Positions 33,195 to 46,058 of a DNA stretch of 64,000 nt are shown in pieces (position 1 is the stretch's first letter; each line of letters opens with the position of its first letter). This DNA is from Endomychus coccineus. Lineage: Eukaryota; Arthropoda; Insecta; Coleoptera; Endomychidae. Position numbers and translations under genes: made by a program. A model generated the notes under the pieces. It ran no database searches, was not told the DNA's origin, and worked only from the letters and a program-made list of their open reading frames with translations. The stretch spans positions 180,079,411 to 180,143,410 of the forward strand of contig OY294068.1 in assembly GCA_958510875.1 (NCBI GenBank), written 5' to 3'.

Positions 33195-34760
33195 TTGCAG
33201 TATCTTCGTTGTCTAAATCGTTATTGTCGATTTCATTGGTGTTGTGTTCATTAACATTAATTATTTTGGTTTGCAGTGATATTTCTAGACTGGTATCAGT
33301 GGTATCATAATGTGAGCAATTCATATACACCATGCGGTAGATTATTGGGCAATATTTTGAGTTCGCCCAATTTTAATAAGGTGTTATTTCTAGCAACTTC
33401 ATCCTTTATCTGGGGCTATATTAATTCCATGGGGTTCAACTCGCAATGATAAGGTGTCATACAGTTACATCCTTTCTATTGTCTTTGTACAGTCCAGCTA
33501 TATACAGGGTGAGTCAGTTTTTTGTAGCCAAACTGCAACAGGAGATAGAACAAGTGTTTTTAAGAAGAAAAGTTCAATAAACATATGTCGTAGAAGGCTT
33601 CGTTTTCGAGATATTGAAATTGAAAAAAAAATTTAGTTTTTTGCGAATATCTCCGGAACCATTTATCGTACAGAAAACAGCTTTTGTAAGCATTTTCTAC
33701 TCATAGTAAGCTATGTTCTGTGTGATAAAAATTTTTTTTTAGTCATAATTGGTGAAGATTTTGAAGGGGTAGTGGGTTTTTTCTCCCCAACTTCTACGCC
33801 ACTGGAAAAAAAACGGTTTTGAGACAACCGCCACAAAAAAGGCACTCTTGGTCATAAGCTCTAAAGTTGACCGTTTTCGAGAAAAATCAACTTTTATGTT
33901 GAAAAACATGGTCAATCCTTTGATTTTGTTACTTGTTCGTCTAATTAGTAAGAATTGACCATGTTTTTCAACATAAAAGTACGGTCAACTTTAGAGCTTA
34001 TGACCAAGAGTACCTTTTTTGTGTAGAAAACATTGGCGGTTCTAATGTTTTTCCAGTTGCGTAGAACTTGGGGAGAAAAACACCCACTACACCTTCAAAA
34101 TCTTCATCAATTATGACTAAAAAAAAAATTTTTATGACACAGAACATAGCTTACTATGAGTACAAAATGCTTACAAAAGCTGTTTTGTGTACGATAAACG
34201 GTTCCGGAGATATTCGCAAAAAACGAAATTTTTTTTCAATTTCAACACCCTGTATCTCGAAAACGAAGCCTTCTACGACATATGTTTATAGGAACTTTTC
34301 TTCTTAAAAACACTTGTTCTCCTGTTGCAGTTTGGCTACAAAAAACTGACTCACCCTGTATAATAATTCAAATTTAGCAGTGTTGTCCATTACAATAACA
34401 GTGGCGGGTTTAATTTACCAGAGAACGTCGGGTAACCGCTTCTAGAAATATAGTCCCCAGTTTTTCTGGAAACGAATACATTCGTACCTTTCTGGAGAAA
34501 ACGAAATCACCCAATGCGTGATAATGAGCCGTTGTATAGTCTTAGTCACTAGAAAACTCATCCAAAAACGCATATCGCTTGCCATTTATATTTAAATCTT
34601 GCCTAACATTGGTCAATGTATTGGTCATTCAACCACGTTTCATCAGTATAACATATTTTATGGCCCTGCTCTCGATATGTGTGTATACTTTTCAAGTATT
34701 TCGTACATCATCATATTTTTCAATGAGGACACTTTGCCTGCTTCTCCCTAAATATCCGAT
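33195..34760 (-). pseudogene. IS630/Tc1-type transposase fossil split by a foldback element
   Basis: On the minus strand, the right part (34361-34760) reads decayed coding ending KPATVIVMDNTA, the VxMDNA.YH box of DDE endonucleases. The left part (33300-33503) continues MTPYHCELNPMELI and QIKDEVARNNTLLKLGELKI, a C-terminal signature common in insect transposases. The element at 33505-34358 separates them. Stops are present in both parts. Confidence 0.65.
33505..34358. mobile_element. TA-flanked foldback MITE
   Basis: 854 bp starting CAGGGTGAGTCAGTTTTTTG and ending in the inverse, with TA at 33503-33504 and 34359-34360. The arms of about 400 bp pair over nearly their full length around a centre near 33930. 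It shares the CAGGGTG tip and TA target with the DD41D element, which could mobilise it (inference). Confidence 0.9.
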
Positions 34761-34764
34761 GTTT

Positions 34765-36915
34765 GTTTGACAGAAGGTGTGCAACAAAACATGTGTCGAT
34801 ATTTTAGGAAGACTTAAAATCGGTTTCAATCCTCTTCACTGTAAGAGAATTAGAAACACATGATGAGATCTTTCTAGTCCAGGTTTGTAACGTCACTGAT
34901 CGTTCTGAACTAGAAAGACTTTATCATTAGTTCTCTTCACATTTGATTTGTCATTTTTGGAGTAAACGCATTCATTGCACGACGAATAGCGTAAGTACTT
35001 TATACTGACGTCAAGTAAAACTTTTTTCTTAGTATCGTTCCAAACTTTGTTTTCCATTTTTTCACCAATATTTCTATTGTACACCAATATACAGTTGGTT
35101 CTGAGACTTTTTTCAATCAACTACATAATGTGACCACCTCCACGAACTCAAAACATTGTTCATGATGACCTATCCTCGGTATGACGACGTTTGATTGTAG
35201 GTTCACTATATACATACTCGCAACCCATTTCCCATAAAATAATACGAATCAACAGAAGTAACACGTATATGACTTGTATGTCACAATGTGCGAACCAAAA
35301 GGGACTGATAGTAGGCACATGCTCAAACTTGTTGGAAGTGATTTCACTTCATTAATGAAGTGTTTCATAATTTGAAATAACATGCGTCACTAGCGACTTC
35401 ATGTCTTCTGTATTCACAGGGAACTTTAAGGTCGATTTCCGCTTACCATCCTGAAGTTAACATGGACAGCAAGCGACTTCCTGCCTCTTCTTATGACTTA
35501 TTGAGAGAGGCAATTTCAGGAGCGGCAAATGAGAAACATTTTCGACCTTATATTTTCTCTTGATAACAATTTGTGCCGCTTTCATTGTGAAAAATGGTTG
35601 GAAATGAGTTACTATTTACAATTTCCAAATCGTACTTATGGTGAAATTGAGCATAATGGTATTTCAATGTACAGTCTGGTTCACATTTGTCACAAAAGAA
35701 ATTTTGCAAATAGGTAGCCATATAAAATAAAAGGTTCCCAATTAAAACACCAGCCCAACCAATAAATGTTATGTTCTGTTACATTTACCAGCATTAATAA
35801 ATTGGTAATATCAGATTTTGGAATTGAAGTTCGTCATAAATAATATGTTGAAGGCTTTAATAAATCGTGATTGTTCTCACTAATTACATAGATGAATATT
35901 ATGGTCTTCTAACTTTAATTTTTTTGTTAGAATTCAATATCACAAAAAAGTACATAACATAATTAAGAAAAAACTGTGTGGCATTTGAAATTGTATCAAG
36001 TAGGATGAAAAAGTTGTTATTGAGTTCGTTTGAACTTCTTTCCAAGTCTGAGATAACATTATTGCATAAATACGTGCAGTAATATATTGGTATGTATAGC
36101 TTGACCAAACTAGCTGTGCCTCTGAATATTGGACTTCGTGTGGGTACAATCGGTAGAGAAAATAATTGAAAATTAAAGCAATCGTCCATTATAATTTTCG
36201 GTGTAGTTTTACTAATAATCATATATCTATATCAGAAACATCAAATGGAAACGAGAACTTGAATTGCTTAATAAGTACAGGCTAATAAGTTAGTGGGTAA
36301 AATGTATTAGGGAAATTAAATTTGATCGTGAAAAATAGATTGATGTTAGCATATCGTAAATAAAAGATGATGTAGGAAGCGTTTGAAAAAATTTGGAATA
36401 GACTGGAAATTGCTAGATCCATGTGGTGGTTCAGTAGATTGTTTGTAATTTATTATGTTTAAATACATAAATTGATTCTAGTATACCCTTTTCTATTTAG
36501 GAAATTGTTAATATATTCATAAGTACTTTCCGGTACAAATTAAATGATCAGTATTTCAATTTTATGGACAGAAAACTTCCCCAGTATTTTATTTCAAATG
36601 GTCAGTATGTAAATATATGGTGGGTAAAAATAATAAACGGTCAGTTAAATTAATAAATGATCATTAAAATATGAAATGGCCAATAAAATTAATAAACCGT
36701 CGGTAAAATAATAAAGCGTCAATAAGATTAATAATCGGCCACTATGAATTATTAAACCAAAATCAATGTTGTTATAGCATCAGCAAGTATAGCCCAGGCG
36801 GTAAAACCCCTGCTCAATATACTTTTGCTTCGAATAGCGTAGTTTCGAAATTCCAAGCGGCAACGTTACCGCAAGTTATTTTGTTAAATTTTTACATATT
36901 TTTGGGAATACTGGG
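34765..36915. other. turtle intron, nothing recognised
   Basis: AT-rich intron with short open frames of no recognised family. A run near 36540-36760 repeats short phrases such as AATAAACGGTCAGT and AATAAACCGTCGGT (an irregular microsatellite-like patch). Confidence 0.35.
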
Positions 36916-36949
36916 TTAGTAGGTTATTTGAAAGTTTGTTTTTGTTATT

Positions 36950-38545
36950 GATTGATTTTTCTTGTCCTTGTACACATGCAAGAATATTTGTTTGACATTG
37001 ACTACACGAGAGGGAAACCTATAATGCTGGAAGAACATCGTATGATCCAGTAGTGGAATGTAGGGAGAGGAGATAGGCATTCGTATTTTTCTTGAAGGTT
37101 TGGAGGTTATACGCATACGGAAAGACCTCACTACATAGAGAGTTCCACAACTTCGCTGTTCGATAAAAAAATGAAGTACGTATAGGGCGTATAGTTGTTC
37201 GCGTGATATTGAAAGATGCTGATGAAATATCACATTTTTGAACAAGACCGCTAAATAGTTTTTTTTTATCTGAATCAGATATATTTCATTTTTTCATAAT
37301 TATATAAGTATATTTTGTTATAATTTTTTTTCCTAACTTTCAGGACTAATTAAAAATAAATAAATAAATAATTCCTTTTCCCCTACTTCTCAAAGAGATT
37401 TATCCGAAATGATAAAAAAAAATTAAAAATTTAAAATTTATAGGTTTTTTGTGAAATCTACATTACCGACGCTCGACTTTGTAGCGCGGCTGCAATTGTT
37501 CGTCCTATTTCTTTAGCTAGAGCTAGAATTTTTTAGAAAGTAACTGAGAGGTTATAGGGTTAAATAGAATAAAACCTCTTCTTTCAAATGAATCTTGTTT
37601 TTTCAAAAAGGGCAAACAATGGGCCCACTACGGGCCTAAAAGTACAATTTGAGATATCTTGAATTCTACGTATCAAAAAAGAGCTACAAGCCTTTAAAAT
37701 ACGCATAAAATGAATTTGAAGTTTATATGAGTTTTCTAACCTGAAAATTTTAGAATTTTTTTTGGACCCAAATATTTGAATAGGCCTATAGTTTTCAAGC
37801 AAACTGGTTGGATTTTGGATATGTTATAGAGGGCATCAAACTCTTCAATTAGCATTTTGGTTTAAGTATTTTTACGAGTTTTCCAAGATGGCGGATTTTC
37901 GCGCAAAAGAAGAGAAAACAAAAAATTGAGTCGAAAGTAAATATGAAATGCTACCTTTCAGCTGAAAATAAAGTTCCTAAAGCAGAATCTGTGATAGGAA
38001 ATTAAATTTTAATTTTACCAAAAAAAACCGAAAATGGGCCTTAGACTTCTAATTCGATACGTTTTGACTTCCTCTTCAACTTTGCTCCTATTATTCGATA
38101 AAATGCGTTATTTTCGTTAAAAACGCAAAAAACGGCGCAAATTTCCAAAAGTTCCCTTGTTTTTACTTAAAATGGCCAATATCTCGGAACGCATCAAGTT
38201 TTCGAATTCTTAATCAACATAAAAGAGAGACGTGGAAAAAATAAAATTCCCAATTGCACAGCGACTGGACTAGTACTCCAGGATAGGTCGAATCTGTGCT
38301 TTGTAGATTATCAGGAACTCCTGGGATGTGAAGAAGCTCTTGGCACGGAAAAGAAAACCAAGTTTTTGTGGAGCAGCTTTCGCAATGAACCTCACATGAT
38401 CGTCCCATGAGAGGGTGCTGGTGGTGGTGATCCCGAGCATTGATATGGAAAACTTCATAGGAATAGTTGTACCTGAGTTCACCATATTAGGGATTGTGGG
38501 ATCCGCCTTCCTGGAGAAGATGCAAGCTCCAAACGGCAACGTTAT
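36950..38545 (-). pseudogene. LINE reverse transcriptase, two separated pieces
   Basis: On the minus strand, 38214-38539 encodes ACIFSRKADPTIPN, SISMLGITTTSTLSWDDHV and FLIIYKAQIRPILEY (the RT thumb). 36950-37245 encodes the C-terminal end RTSFFYRTAKLWNSLCSEVF. About 950 bases of unrelated AT-rich sequence (37255-38210) replace the expected middle. It is the same family as the copy at 53650-54560. Confidence 0.75.
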
Positions 38546-39119
38546 CTCAGGTTATTTATATTTGCACATTTTTACCGACTATAGCATAATGGTCATTTAT
38601 CAATAATTCTTAATGTAGATTTGCAGATTTATTACCAGTTAAGCCATACTGACATTTTATTAGTTTTTACTGCCCATTATATTCACAATAGTGGAAATAG
38701 AAATACTGACCAAATAGTTATTTTACTGCTCCAAAATCCCATTTAACTTATCAAATTTTATAAGTGTACCATTGATTAATTAATTGTATATTAATCAATG
38801 ACTGTACTGAGTCTTTTACAATATTTTACTGACTGTTTGTAATATATCTATGGTTTCGGCGGTTACGTAGTGTAAATTCATAATACTTCGGAAGTTGGAG
38901 AATGAAACTCAAATTTTACACAAAACTTTTAACATTTAATTTAAAAATGCTGACAAATTGTTTCACCATACTGTGGCATTTTCAAAGCAAGGAGTATTAA
39001 TTATTGATTATTAATTGTCAAAAATTAATTAAATTAAATATTAATTGCCAAAAATTAATTAAATTAATTATTAATTGCCAAAAATAACGGTTATAATGTC
39101 AAGATAATTAATAAAATAC

Positions 39120-39698
39120 TCCAATATAAACTCAATAAAAAAGCCTTAAACGTAATTTATCCGCAGATTAATAATAATACAAAATCAAATTTCACATGTC
39201 TAACATATTTAGGTAAACATTCACAAAAAATATCTCAATTCCATAAAAAACAGAATAAAAACGTCGCCTTTAAAACAACAAATAACCTATACTCGTATAT
39301 TAATAACTCGAAATCTAAAAAAGATAAATTAAAGAAATCTGGAGTTTACAGACTGAGATGTGATGACTGTAGTGCTTTGTACATAGGACAAACTGGACGC
39401 AGTTTCACCGTACGGTTCAACGAACATTTGAAAAGTTACAGGCTCAAAAAAGAGGACTCTAATTACGCAAATCACCTGTTAGAACATAACCACAATTTCA
39501 CCCTTAATCCCGATATTCTACATATTCAGGAAAAAGGACATAAACTTGATATACTAGAATCCATAGAAATATTGAAACACTCAAAAAACAATAATAATGT
39601 AATATTAAATGATCAAATCGATACATATAATTCACCGCTTGTTAACAATTTTGTAAACACACTCCCACTATTATCCACCCCCATCCCTCAATTTGTAC
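39120..39698 (+). pseudogene. PLE C-terminal region with GIY-YIG endonuclease
   Basis: The plus strand encodes NVIYPQINNNTKSNFTCLTY, then SGVYRLRCDDCSALYIGQTG (GIY-YIG core in PLE form, with the preceding CxxC), RFNEHLKSYR and NHLLEHNHNF. This part is open and well conserved. The reverse transcriptase is missing upstream and the extreme C-terminus is cut by the hAT. Confidence 0.85.
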
Positions 39699-41459
39699 TA
39701 GTGGCGGCTCCTCGAAGGAGGCTAAGGAGACTCAGCCTCCTCACCAATTTATCTTAATGATCATTCTCCATTTCATTTCCTGTTTCTCTGATAATTTTTA
39801 AAATTTTACAATTAATTCCCCGTTCTAAGTAGTTATTTTTAATCTGGCAACAGTGCCCTGAGGCTAGACTCTCTATATATCTCAAACGCTGAGCATGTGT
39901 TGTTCAACGCAGTTGCCGTTTTCCCGACCAGTCCGAACGCCAACTGGGTAAATCAGCGAAAACGGCAACACCCTCTGGAGGCTAGCCTGCGGCAGCCGCT
40001 AGCAATCTATGACATACGAGACGTGCGTTCTGCCGACTGCTGAGTAGGTCAGTCAGTGCTTGTTTGTTTATGTGTTGTCACGCCAAGTAAGGTTAGATTG
40101 TTGTCTGTTGTAAATTTAAAATGAGTGTTAGTGAGTTAGTTGCTGCCTTTTAGAAAATCCATTTAGTGAATTAACATAATGATAAAAGTGTTTCTTTTAA
40201 ATAAACGGCCTTTACCGGATTTGAAAGGATTAGTAATGTCAGGTAACTATCAAAATCGATCATTGTTAATACTAATAGTAATATTGACAAGACGAAGTTT
40301 TAAAGACAAATTAATTGAAACATTTGATTTTGTATTAAACAGTGATGACTTTTCAACAGATCAGGTTTCATTAAATGCTGCTGTTGGTTTAAAATCTTAT
40401 TTAGAGAATGAAGAATTTTTGTTTTTTCTTGATAATTTTAAATTAATATTTGAACAAACTGATCTTATATTTCAAATTTTACAACATAAATTCAAGAGAT
40501 CGTTTGAAACATCTCATTGGAAAAATTTCAAGTTTCCGTAATACAGAATTTCATTTTAATATTTTATTTGAAAATTTTTCAACCCCGCGAAAAGGAGGAA
40601 AACATATAATTTGGTAGACAAGAAACTACATTATAAACAACTTTTTTATGAAATTTTAGATACTATTAAAGGTCAAATTGAGATTCGATTTTCCGATAGA
40701 TGAATTGAAGTTTTTTGACTTGACGAATAGAAGATTTTTCGAATCTTTTTCAAAAGAGTTCCCCAATACACTTTAAGATAACTTAGTTCTAGAATATAAA
40801 TTTTTTGATAAAATAGCACGGCACAATGAATTATGCGTTATATACTCGGATAAAGATATTTTAGGCCAGTATGACAGTCACGCCGATATGATAAAATATA
40901 TGATAGACAATGATTTGCAACAAGTTTTACCTCAGTTTTATAAACTACTTTGTTTGACAGTCACCATTTCTGTCACGTCGGCATCGGTGGAGAGATCATT
41001 TTCTACTCTCAAACGAATTAAAACTTACATGCCAAATACAATGGGCCAAAATCGTTTATACAATGTTAGTTTAATATCTATTGAAAAAGATTTAGTAAAA
41101 CACTTAAAACAAAATGATACATTTTTTGATAATATTATTGATCATTTTTCGCAAACTAAAGACCGTAGAATTCCGTTAATATATAAAAAAAATGATAGAA
41201 TTAATAAAAAAAAACAAAATATGAAAAATTCCAAAAAAAAAGAAAAAATATTAAAAATTCAAAAAAACGAACAAAATAATTTTTTGCCAAGAGAAACTCT
41301 ATACCTCCACGTTGGTTCTTGCTGGGAAACAATTAATTTTGTCACTGAAGTAGCTGGTACGGTCGCTGTGCAAAGGTTAAAAGGCTGTGAATAGAGTATA
41401 TTTTTACAAAAACGTTTTATGTTCAGCCTCCTCTCTCAAAAATTCACGAGCCGCCACTG
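39699..41459 (+). mobile_element. hAT element, internally decayed
   Basis: 1,761 bp with 12-bp inverted ends (T/C)AGTGGCGGCTC, flanked by 8-bp direct repeats ATTTGTAC (39691-39698) and ATTTGTGC (41460-41467, one mismatch). The 8-bp duplication and the transposase C-terminus identify a hAT of the type related to vertebrate ZMYM1-like proteins. Subterminal copies of AGCCTCCTC appear at both ends. Confidence 0.9.
40179..41394 (+). pseudogene. hAT transposase remnant
   Basis: Pieces on the plus strand: LIETFDFVLNSDDFSTDQVS and LKSYLENEEFLFFLDNF (40179-40541), then a broken stretch including FFNPAKRRKTYNLVDKK. The intact dimerisation region follows (40888-41394) with PQFYKLLCLTVTISVTSASV ERSFSTLKRIKTY. 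The C-terminal motif SASVERSFSTLK is diagnostic of hAT. The N-terminal zinc-finger and the first catalytic Asp region are absent, so it cannot act. Confidence 0.8.
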
Positions 41460-41647
41460 ATTTGTGCCACATTCTGATCCCTGATATTTAAGGACATACT
41501 TTTAGATTTAGCTCTAGTTGATATTTACTTGCTTTGGAAATGCCACAGTGTGGTAAAACAATTTGTCAGCATTTTAAAATTAAATGTTAAAAGATTTGTG
41601 TAAAATTTGAGTTTTATCCTCCAACTTCCGAAGACTGTTTGTAATAT

Positions 41648-44261
41648 TATAATGATTAATTATAATTAATAATTGAATTGAATACTGTTCAGTTAATTAA
41701 ATACAGTGTTGTAGTAGGTAACTTTTCTCACGATTGTACTTTCCGATAAACACCGGAAGTGGATCTTTGTCCCTTACTATCTTTCTCTGTTTATCTTATA
41801 CGCATCCCAGAGGCATAGCTAGTTTCGCCAAGTTTCAAATGTACATTGTAACAGTTGTATTGAGAATCCAATTAACACTTTGCATGAGTACAACTTAACG
41901 CGAAATGTAATAAATAGTACAGTCTATAGAACTCTAATGCACCTACACAGAAAAGATCAACCCTATGGCCGACCAAAACATTCCAGGAACAAATGAAGCA
42001 CACTTATGCCAAGTAGATGGTGATTACGCATTATATTCGCCATCTAATTGAACTCTACAGGAATCTAATCAAAATTCTGCTATGTTCGCGAACGATTTTG
42101 AATATCGGATATTAAGGTTCGCTTCAGTTCACGAAACACGTACGTTATTTTTATACGTCAAAGTTAGCTATGATCCCGACAAAACAAATAACTGTAACAA
42201 AATATTTATCTAATAAAGTTGGAATAGAACGTATACATCCCATGTAACAAAAACCGTGTTCTATGTTTACCTTCAGGCCTTATTTTGTTAATTTTGCAAG
42301 CAGGATGTTTATTGAATTTTAGATGAAGAATATAGGGGACTGAAAGATTTATTTCATCAAAGCCCCAAGAACTTCTAGTTCGACAAAATTAAAATAACGT
42401 CTTTCATCATGAGCCACTGCTTTGAACCATTAATGTCGAGAATATAAAGCCTTAGGGTTTATGTGTTGACGCCGCCACGTAGGCAGATGAAAACTGACTA
42501 TATGGTGTTCTACGTTGTGAATACGTGAGCCATAAGAATAAGCTCTGAACATGAGAGAATGTGGATTCACAATGATATTATGAAACATTCTGGTTTATTC
42601 GAAAACTATAGATGTTTACAAGTTGAAAGAAAGCCAAGGCATTATGAAACTGACGTGAAATGTGGAATCTTCACAGACAATTTCTGGAAAAATTTTAAAC
42701 TACGCCTACTGTAGAATGTGGACGAATCAAATTTAAGAAAAACAAAAGCATCCCTCCAGAGAGTAGTCGTGACAAGAGTGTAACATTATATGAAAGAAGA
42801 TTCTCGAACTGATCGATAGAATTCTTCATTTTGATTCAGCAAACAGAGCAGACATAGCACGCTGAATTCAAATATTAAGAATATGATGATTTACAATGAA
42901 AAATGTGCCTAAAATAAGTTATAATCAATACAAGTGTTTCGTACATGTTAATAGTTTATGTCCAAGTTATTTTATGTTCCATTTACAACCATATTTTCTG
43001 ATAAAAAAGTAAATGATCCCAAGTTTTTAAACAATTACTAAAACCAGGTATACCCATTATTATTAAGCTAATGATTCGAACAAAATAGCACTTAGCGTAG
43101 TTTTTGGCAATGCACCCATGAAATATAAATTGACTTTTTAGGAGCGTTCAATTGGAATGCTAAAATTTGTTATACAAATTTTTGTTACGTAATATTTTAA
43201 TGTGAATTAGGTGGAAGAATAATTTAAAAAAAGTTCCATCGTTGCTCCAGCCAAAAATGAATCACTCCCTCTTACACTTTATTGCCCTAAGATTTCTTAT
43301 ATGGTATTGAATTTCGTAATAAACGTTGCCTAATTCAACTAAAAAGAACAATGTCGGCAATTTGTGAACTGAACGAGTTCGTTTTGACTTCAAACTACCT
43401 CTATACATTCATGTGAACTCAAGATTTCAAGTCGTGTAACTCCGGATTTGAATTAAAGTTCGACTATCTCACCTCGTACATCTTGAGCAATGATAACTTT
43501 GACGGAAAACGCGAAACAACACCGTAATAATTGCGCGAATATTGAAAGTTATACGCAATTTATAGCAGAACTTTTGCCTGGTGCTTACGGTTTGTGTCAA
43601 CGCTTGTCCCAGGAATAATAAATACACTCTCGTAATCTCGATAGGACTCAGACTCAACGGTCCTATAAGAGATAACCAATCGTCAGCCTTATACCTATTT
43701 CGATAATTCATTATAACTATTCATAAAGATAACTTTCGTTGTTTTCCTTCATTGCATCAATGTTTTACAGGACCACGTACAAAGAACTTATTCGAAATAA
43801 TCTCTCAACAAAAACATCGAGGCATAATGACAAATTTCAACAATTGCGATTACTTCCGATTTCCGAAATTCGAATGATAATCTCAATTTACTCTCATACA
43901 CACATGATAACCCACCAAGTCCAGCATATGCATACGTTCTATGATGGTAAAACGTTTTGGTATTCAAACAAATTATGAAGGAAATAATATTCAGTCTTTT
44001 TACTGCATCCACAGTGTGATCTCTTTAATAGTTTATTATGTTACAAGATGTTCATACAATTTTCTATATTAATGAATGACAGTTCTTGGCTAAACTTGAC
44101 ATTGCCATTGATTAATGACAACCTGCGAATGATATATTTTCTAAGCCAATTCACATAAACTGACTGTTTATCATTAATTTTCAAAACAACTGAAAACGAC
44201 TGAAGTCATTTGTATAGTTTTCAAGATAATGGATTGTCAAAACGACTTGGGACATCGGATA
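41648..44261. other. turtle intron, nothing recognised
   Basis: AT-rich intron without recognised coding or repeat structure. Confidence 0.35.
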
Positions 44262-44263
44262 TA

Positions 44264-45152
44264 CGAGCCCTGTGTCAGTGAATATTTTTGGTTTCTTTAA
44301 ATGTTTATGGAAAGATAACAAAACCTACGCGGCTATTTTTAAAGCGTTTTTATTTCGAAATTGTCTTCTTTGCAAAATGATTTGTGTATATAGCAAAATA
44401 CATGATGGAGACAAGTTGAATGGTCTATTTATTCGATAAGATAAAGCTAGGCTTTGTAGAACAAATGATAACATTTTACGTTGCTAAGAAGCCGATTTTG
44501 ATGTTTAAATCAACTTTCAATGCATTGGTGTTGTTGTTAACAATTAAAAATGACTCGTGGTAAAGCCGTTTCTGACGAAATAAGAAGAGTGATCGTTCAC
44601 TTGCATTTAAAAGGCCAAAATGCTTTCCAAATCGCTGACAGTGTTAAGAAATCGGTTGAAAAAGTGAAAGATTGTATGTTAGAAAAAAATATTCCAATTT
44701 TAAAATAGACGTAGAGTAGTCCAGATCTATCGCCGATTGAAACCTTGTGGAATATCATGAAGAAAAGCTCCGATCGAATCCCATAAGAACCGTTCCAGAA
44801 TTGCGAACCCGTCTCCAAGAAATTTGGACAGTTTTACATCAGTTGACTGCCAAACATTAGTTGACACTATGCCAAGACGTGTCGAAGCAGTAATCAGTCG
44901 AAAAGGCGATGTAACGCAGTGGTTATATGCTGCTATTTGGTTTCGTTGATTTTTATTAATCGACAGTTTTTTGAATTTTCAAGATATTTTTTCCCTGTTA
45001 CAAAAAAATTTAGTATTTTAGGCTAATATTAAATAAAATATCGTATGTTGCCAGAGATACATTTTAGTTTTTAATACGTTTTCGCTAATATGACAAATTT
45101 AATAAAAAAACATAGTTCAATAGTTGGGCCAACATCACCGAGACAGGGCTCG
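44264..45152 (+). mobile_element. Internally deleted Tc1-like element
   Basis: Ends CGAGCCCTG...CAGGGCTCG with TA at 44262-44263 and 45153-45154; the inverted repeats extend inward imperfectly (CGGTGATGTTGGCC side). The plus strand starts a transposase, MTRGKAVSDEIRRVIVHLHL KGQN (44551 onward), then jumps to SPDLSPIETLWNIMKKSSD near 44725. The central catalytic region is deleted. Stops are present. It is a non-autonomous derivative. Confidence 0.8.
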
Positions 45153-45154
45153 TA

Positions 45155-46056
45155 TTAGCTTCTTGTACCGGTTTTCCAGGAGAGCAATAAACATATATTT
45201 CCAGAAAGCACTAAACATAGAGCATTTACAGCAAACGATGGAAGAGCGGAACAGTTGAGTAAACCGACAATACGTAATTCTTCATTTTCAGCAATATTAT
45301 GTTAGTGTTAGCCGGTAGCAGAAATAAGCCGACGTTAAACACCCTTCGGTACTCAACACATGTACTTTGGGATTTGATATCTCAAAGCTACTAGTATTTT
45401 ACGATGGACCACATTACGAATCCAGCAAATAACCCAAAGCTATATGCATATCGTCGAGTAAGCAGTTTTACGAAAGGGCGAGGAGGAATTCATTACCTAC
45501 GTTCAAGAATGATGTGTTTACCCAAGCGTTGATGGCAAAGTAGACAATGTTTGTGTAGACTAAAGAATATTTCCGCTGTTCACGTAGTTATTAGAAGACG
45601 ACGAGTGAGTAGGGTCGCGATATTTAAAAGTTGTTTTCAAAGATGAAATGGTACACCTCGTTGAAGCAGGCACTCTGGAATATGACAAATACTTCATTAT
45701 CAATACAGTTCACTTGGTGTTAAACCAGACCGAAAAGTACAGAATTCAATTATATTATCAAAACATCAAGATTATCAAACCAACTTTAAATTTTAAGTTT
45801 TGCAATACGTCTACATGCAGAGTCACTAAGGCAACTTCAATTTACACAAATTCAGTAAGAAATCTAAACAACCATCAAAAACATTCTGAGAGCTTGGGAG
45901 TTTTGCCTGACGGAAAAGTGAAAACCATCTCATGGAATGGTCGTATATCTTGTGACTTTCCCGTTAATAACAAGAAACAAAATTCGAATTAAAATACTTT
46001 CATTAAGAAATTGTTTGTATGTATCTGGAGCTAGTTTTCATTCAGCACCTCCGTTT
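45155..46056. other. turtle intron with an unrecognised 114-codon frame
   Basis: A plus-strand open frame at 45648-45992 (MVHLVEAGTLEYDKYF...) resembles no family I recognise and is probably fortuitous or a decayed repeat. Confidence 0.25.
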
Positions 46057-46058
46057 TA

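Larger units (their letters stand above)
38846..41632 (+). mobile_element. Penelope-like element carrying a nested hAT
   Basis: GACTGTTTGTAATAT occurs at 38831-38845 and again at 41633-41647, a probable 15-bp target duplication. Just inside, inverted repeats of about 115 bp (from about 38886, and to about 41632) bracket the element, e.g. TTCGGAAGTTGGAG and ATGCTGACAAATTG. Inside is a 5'-truncated PLE coding end. A hAT element (39699-41459) interrupts the last codons; removing it restores the sequence reading TPIPQFVPHSDP and a stop. Confidence 0.85.
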
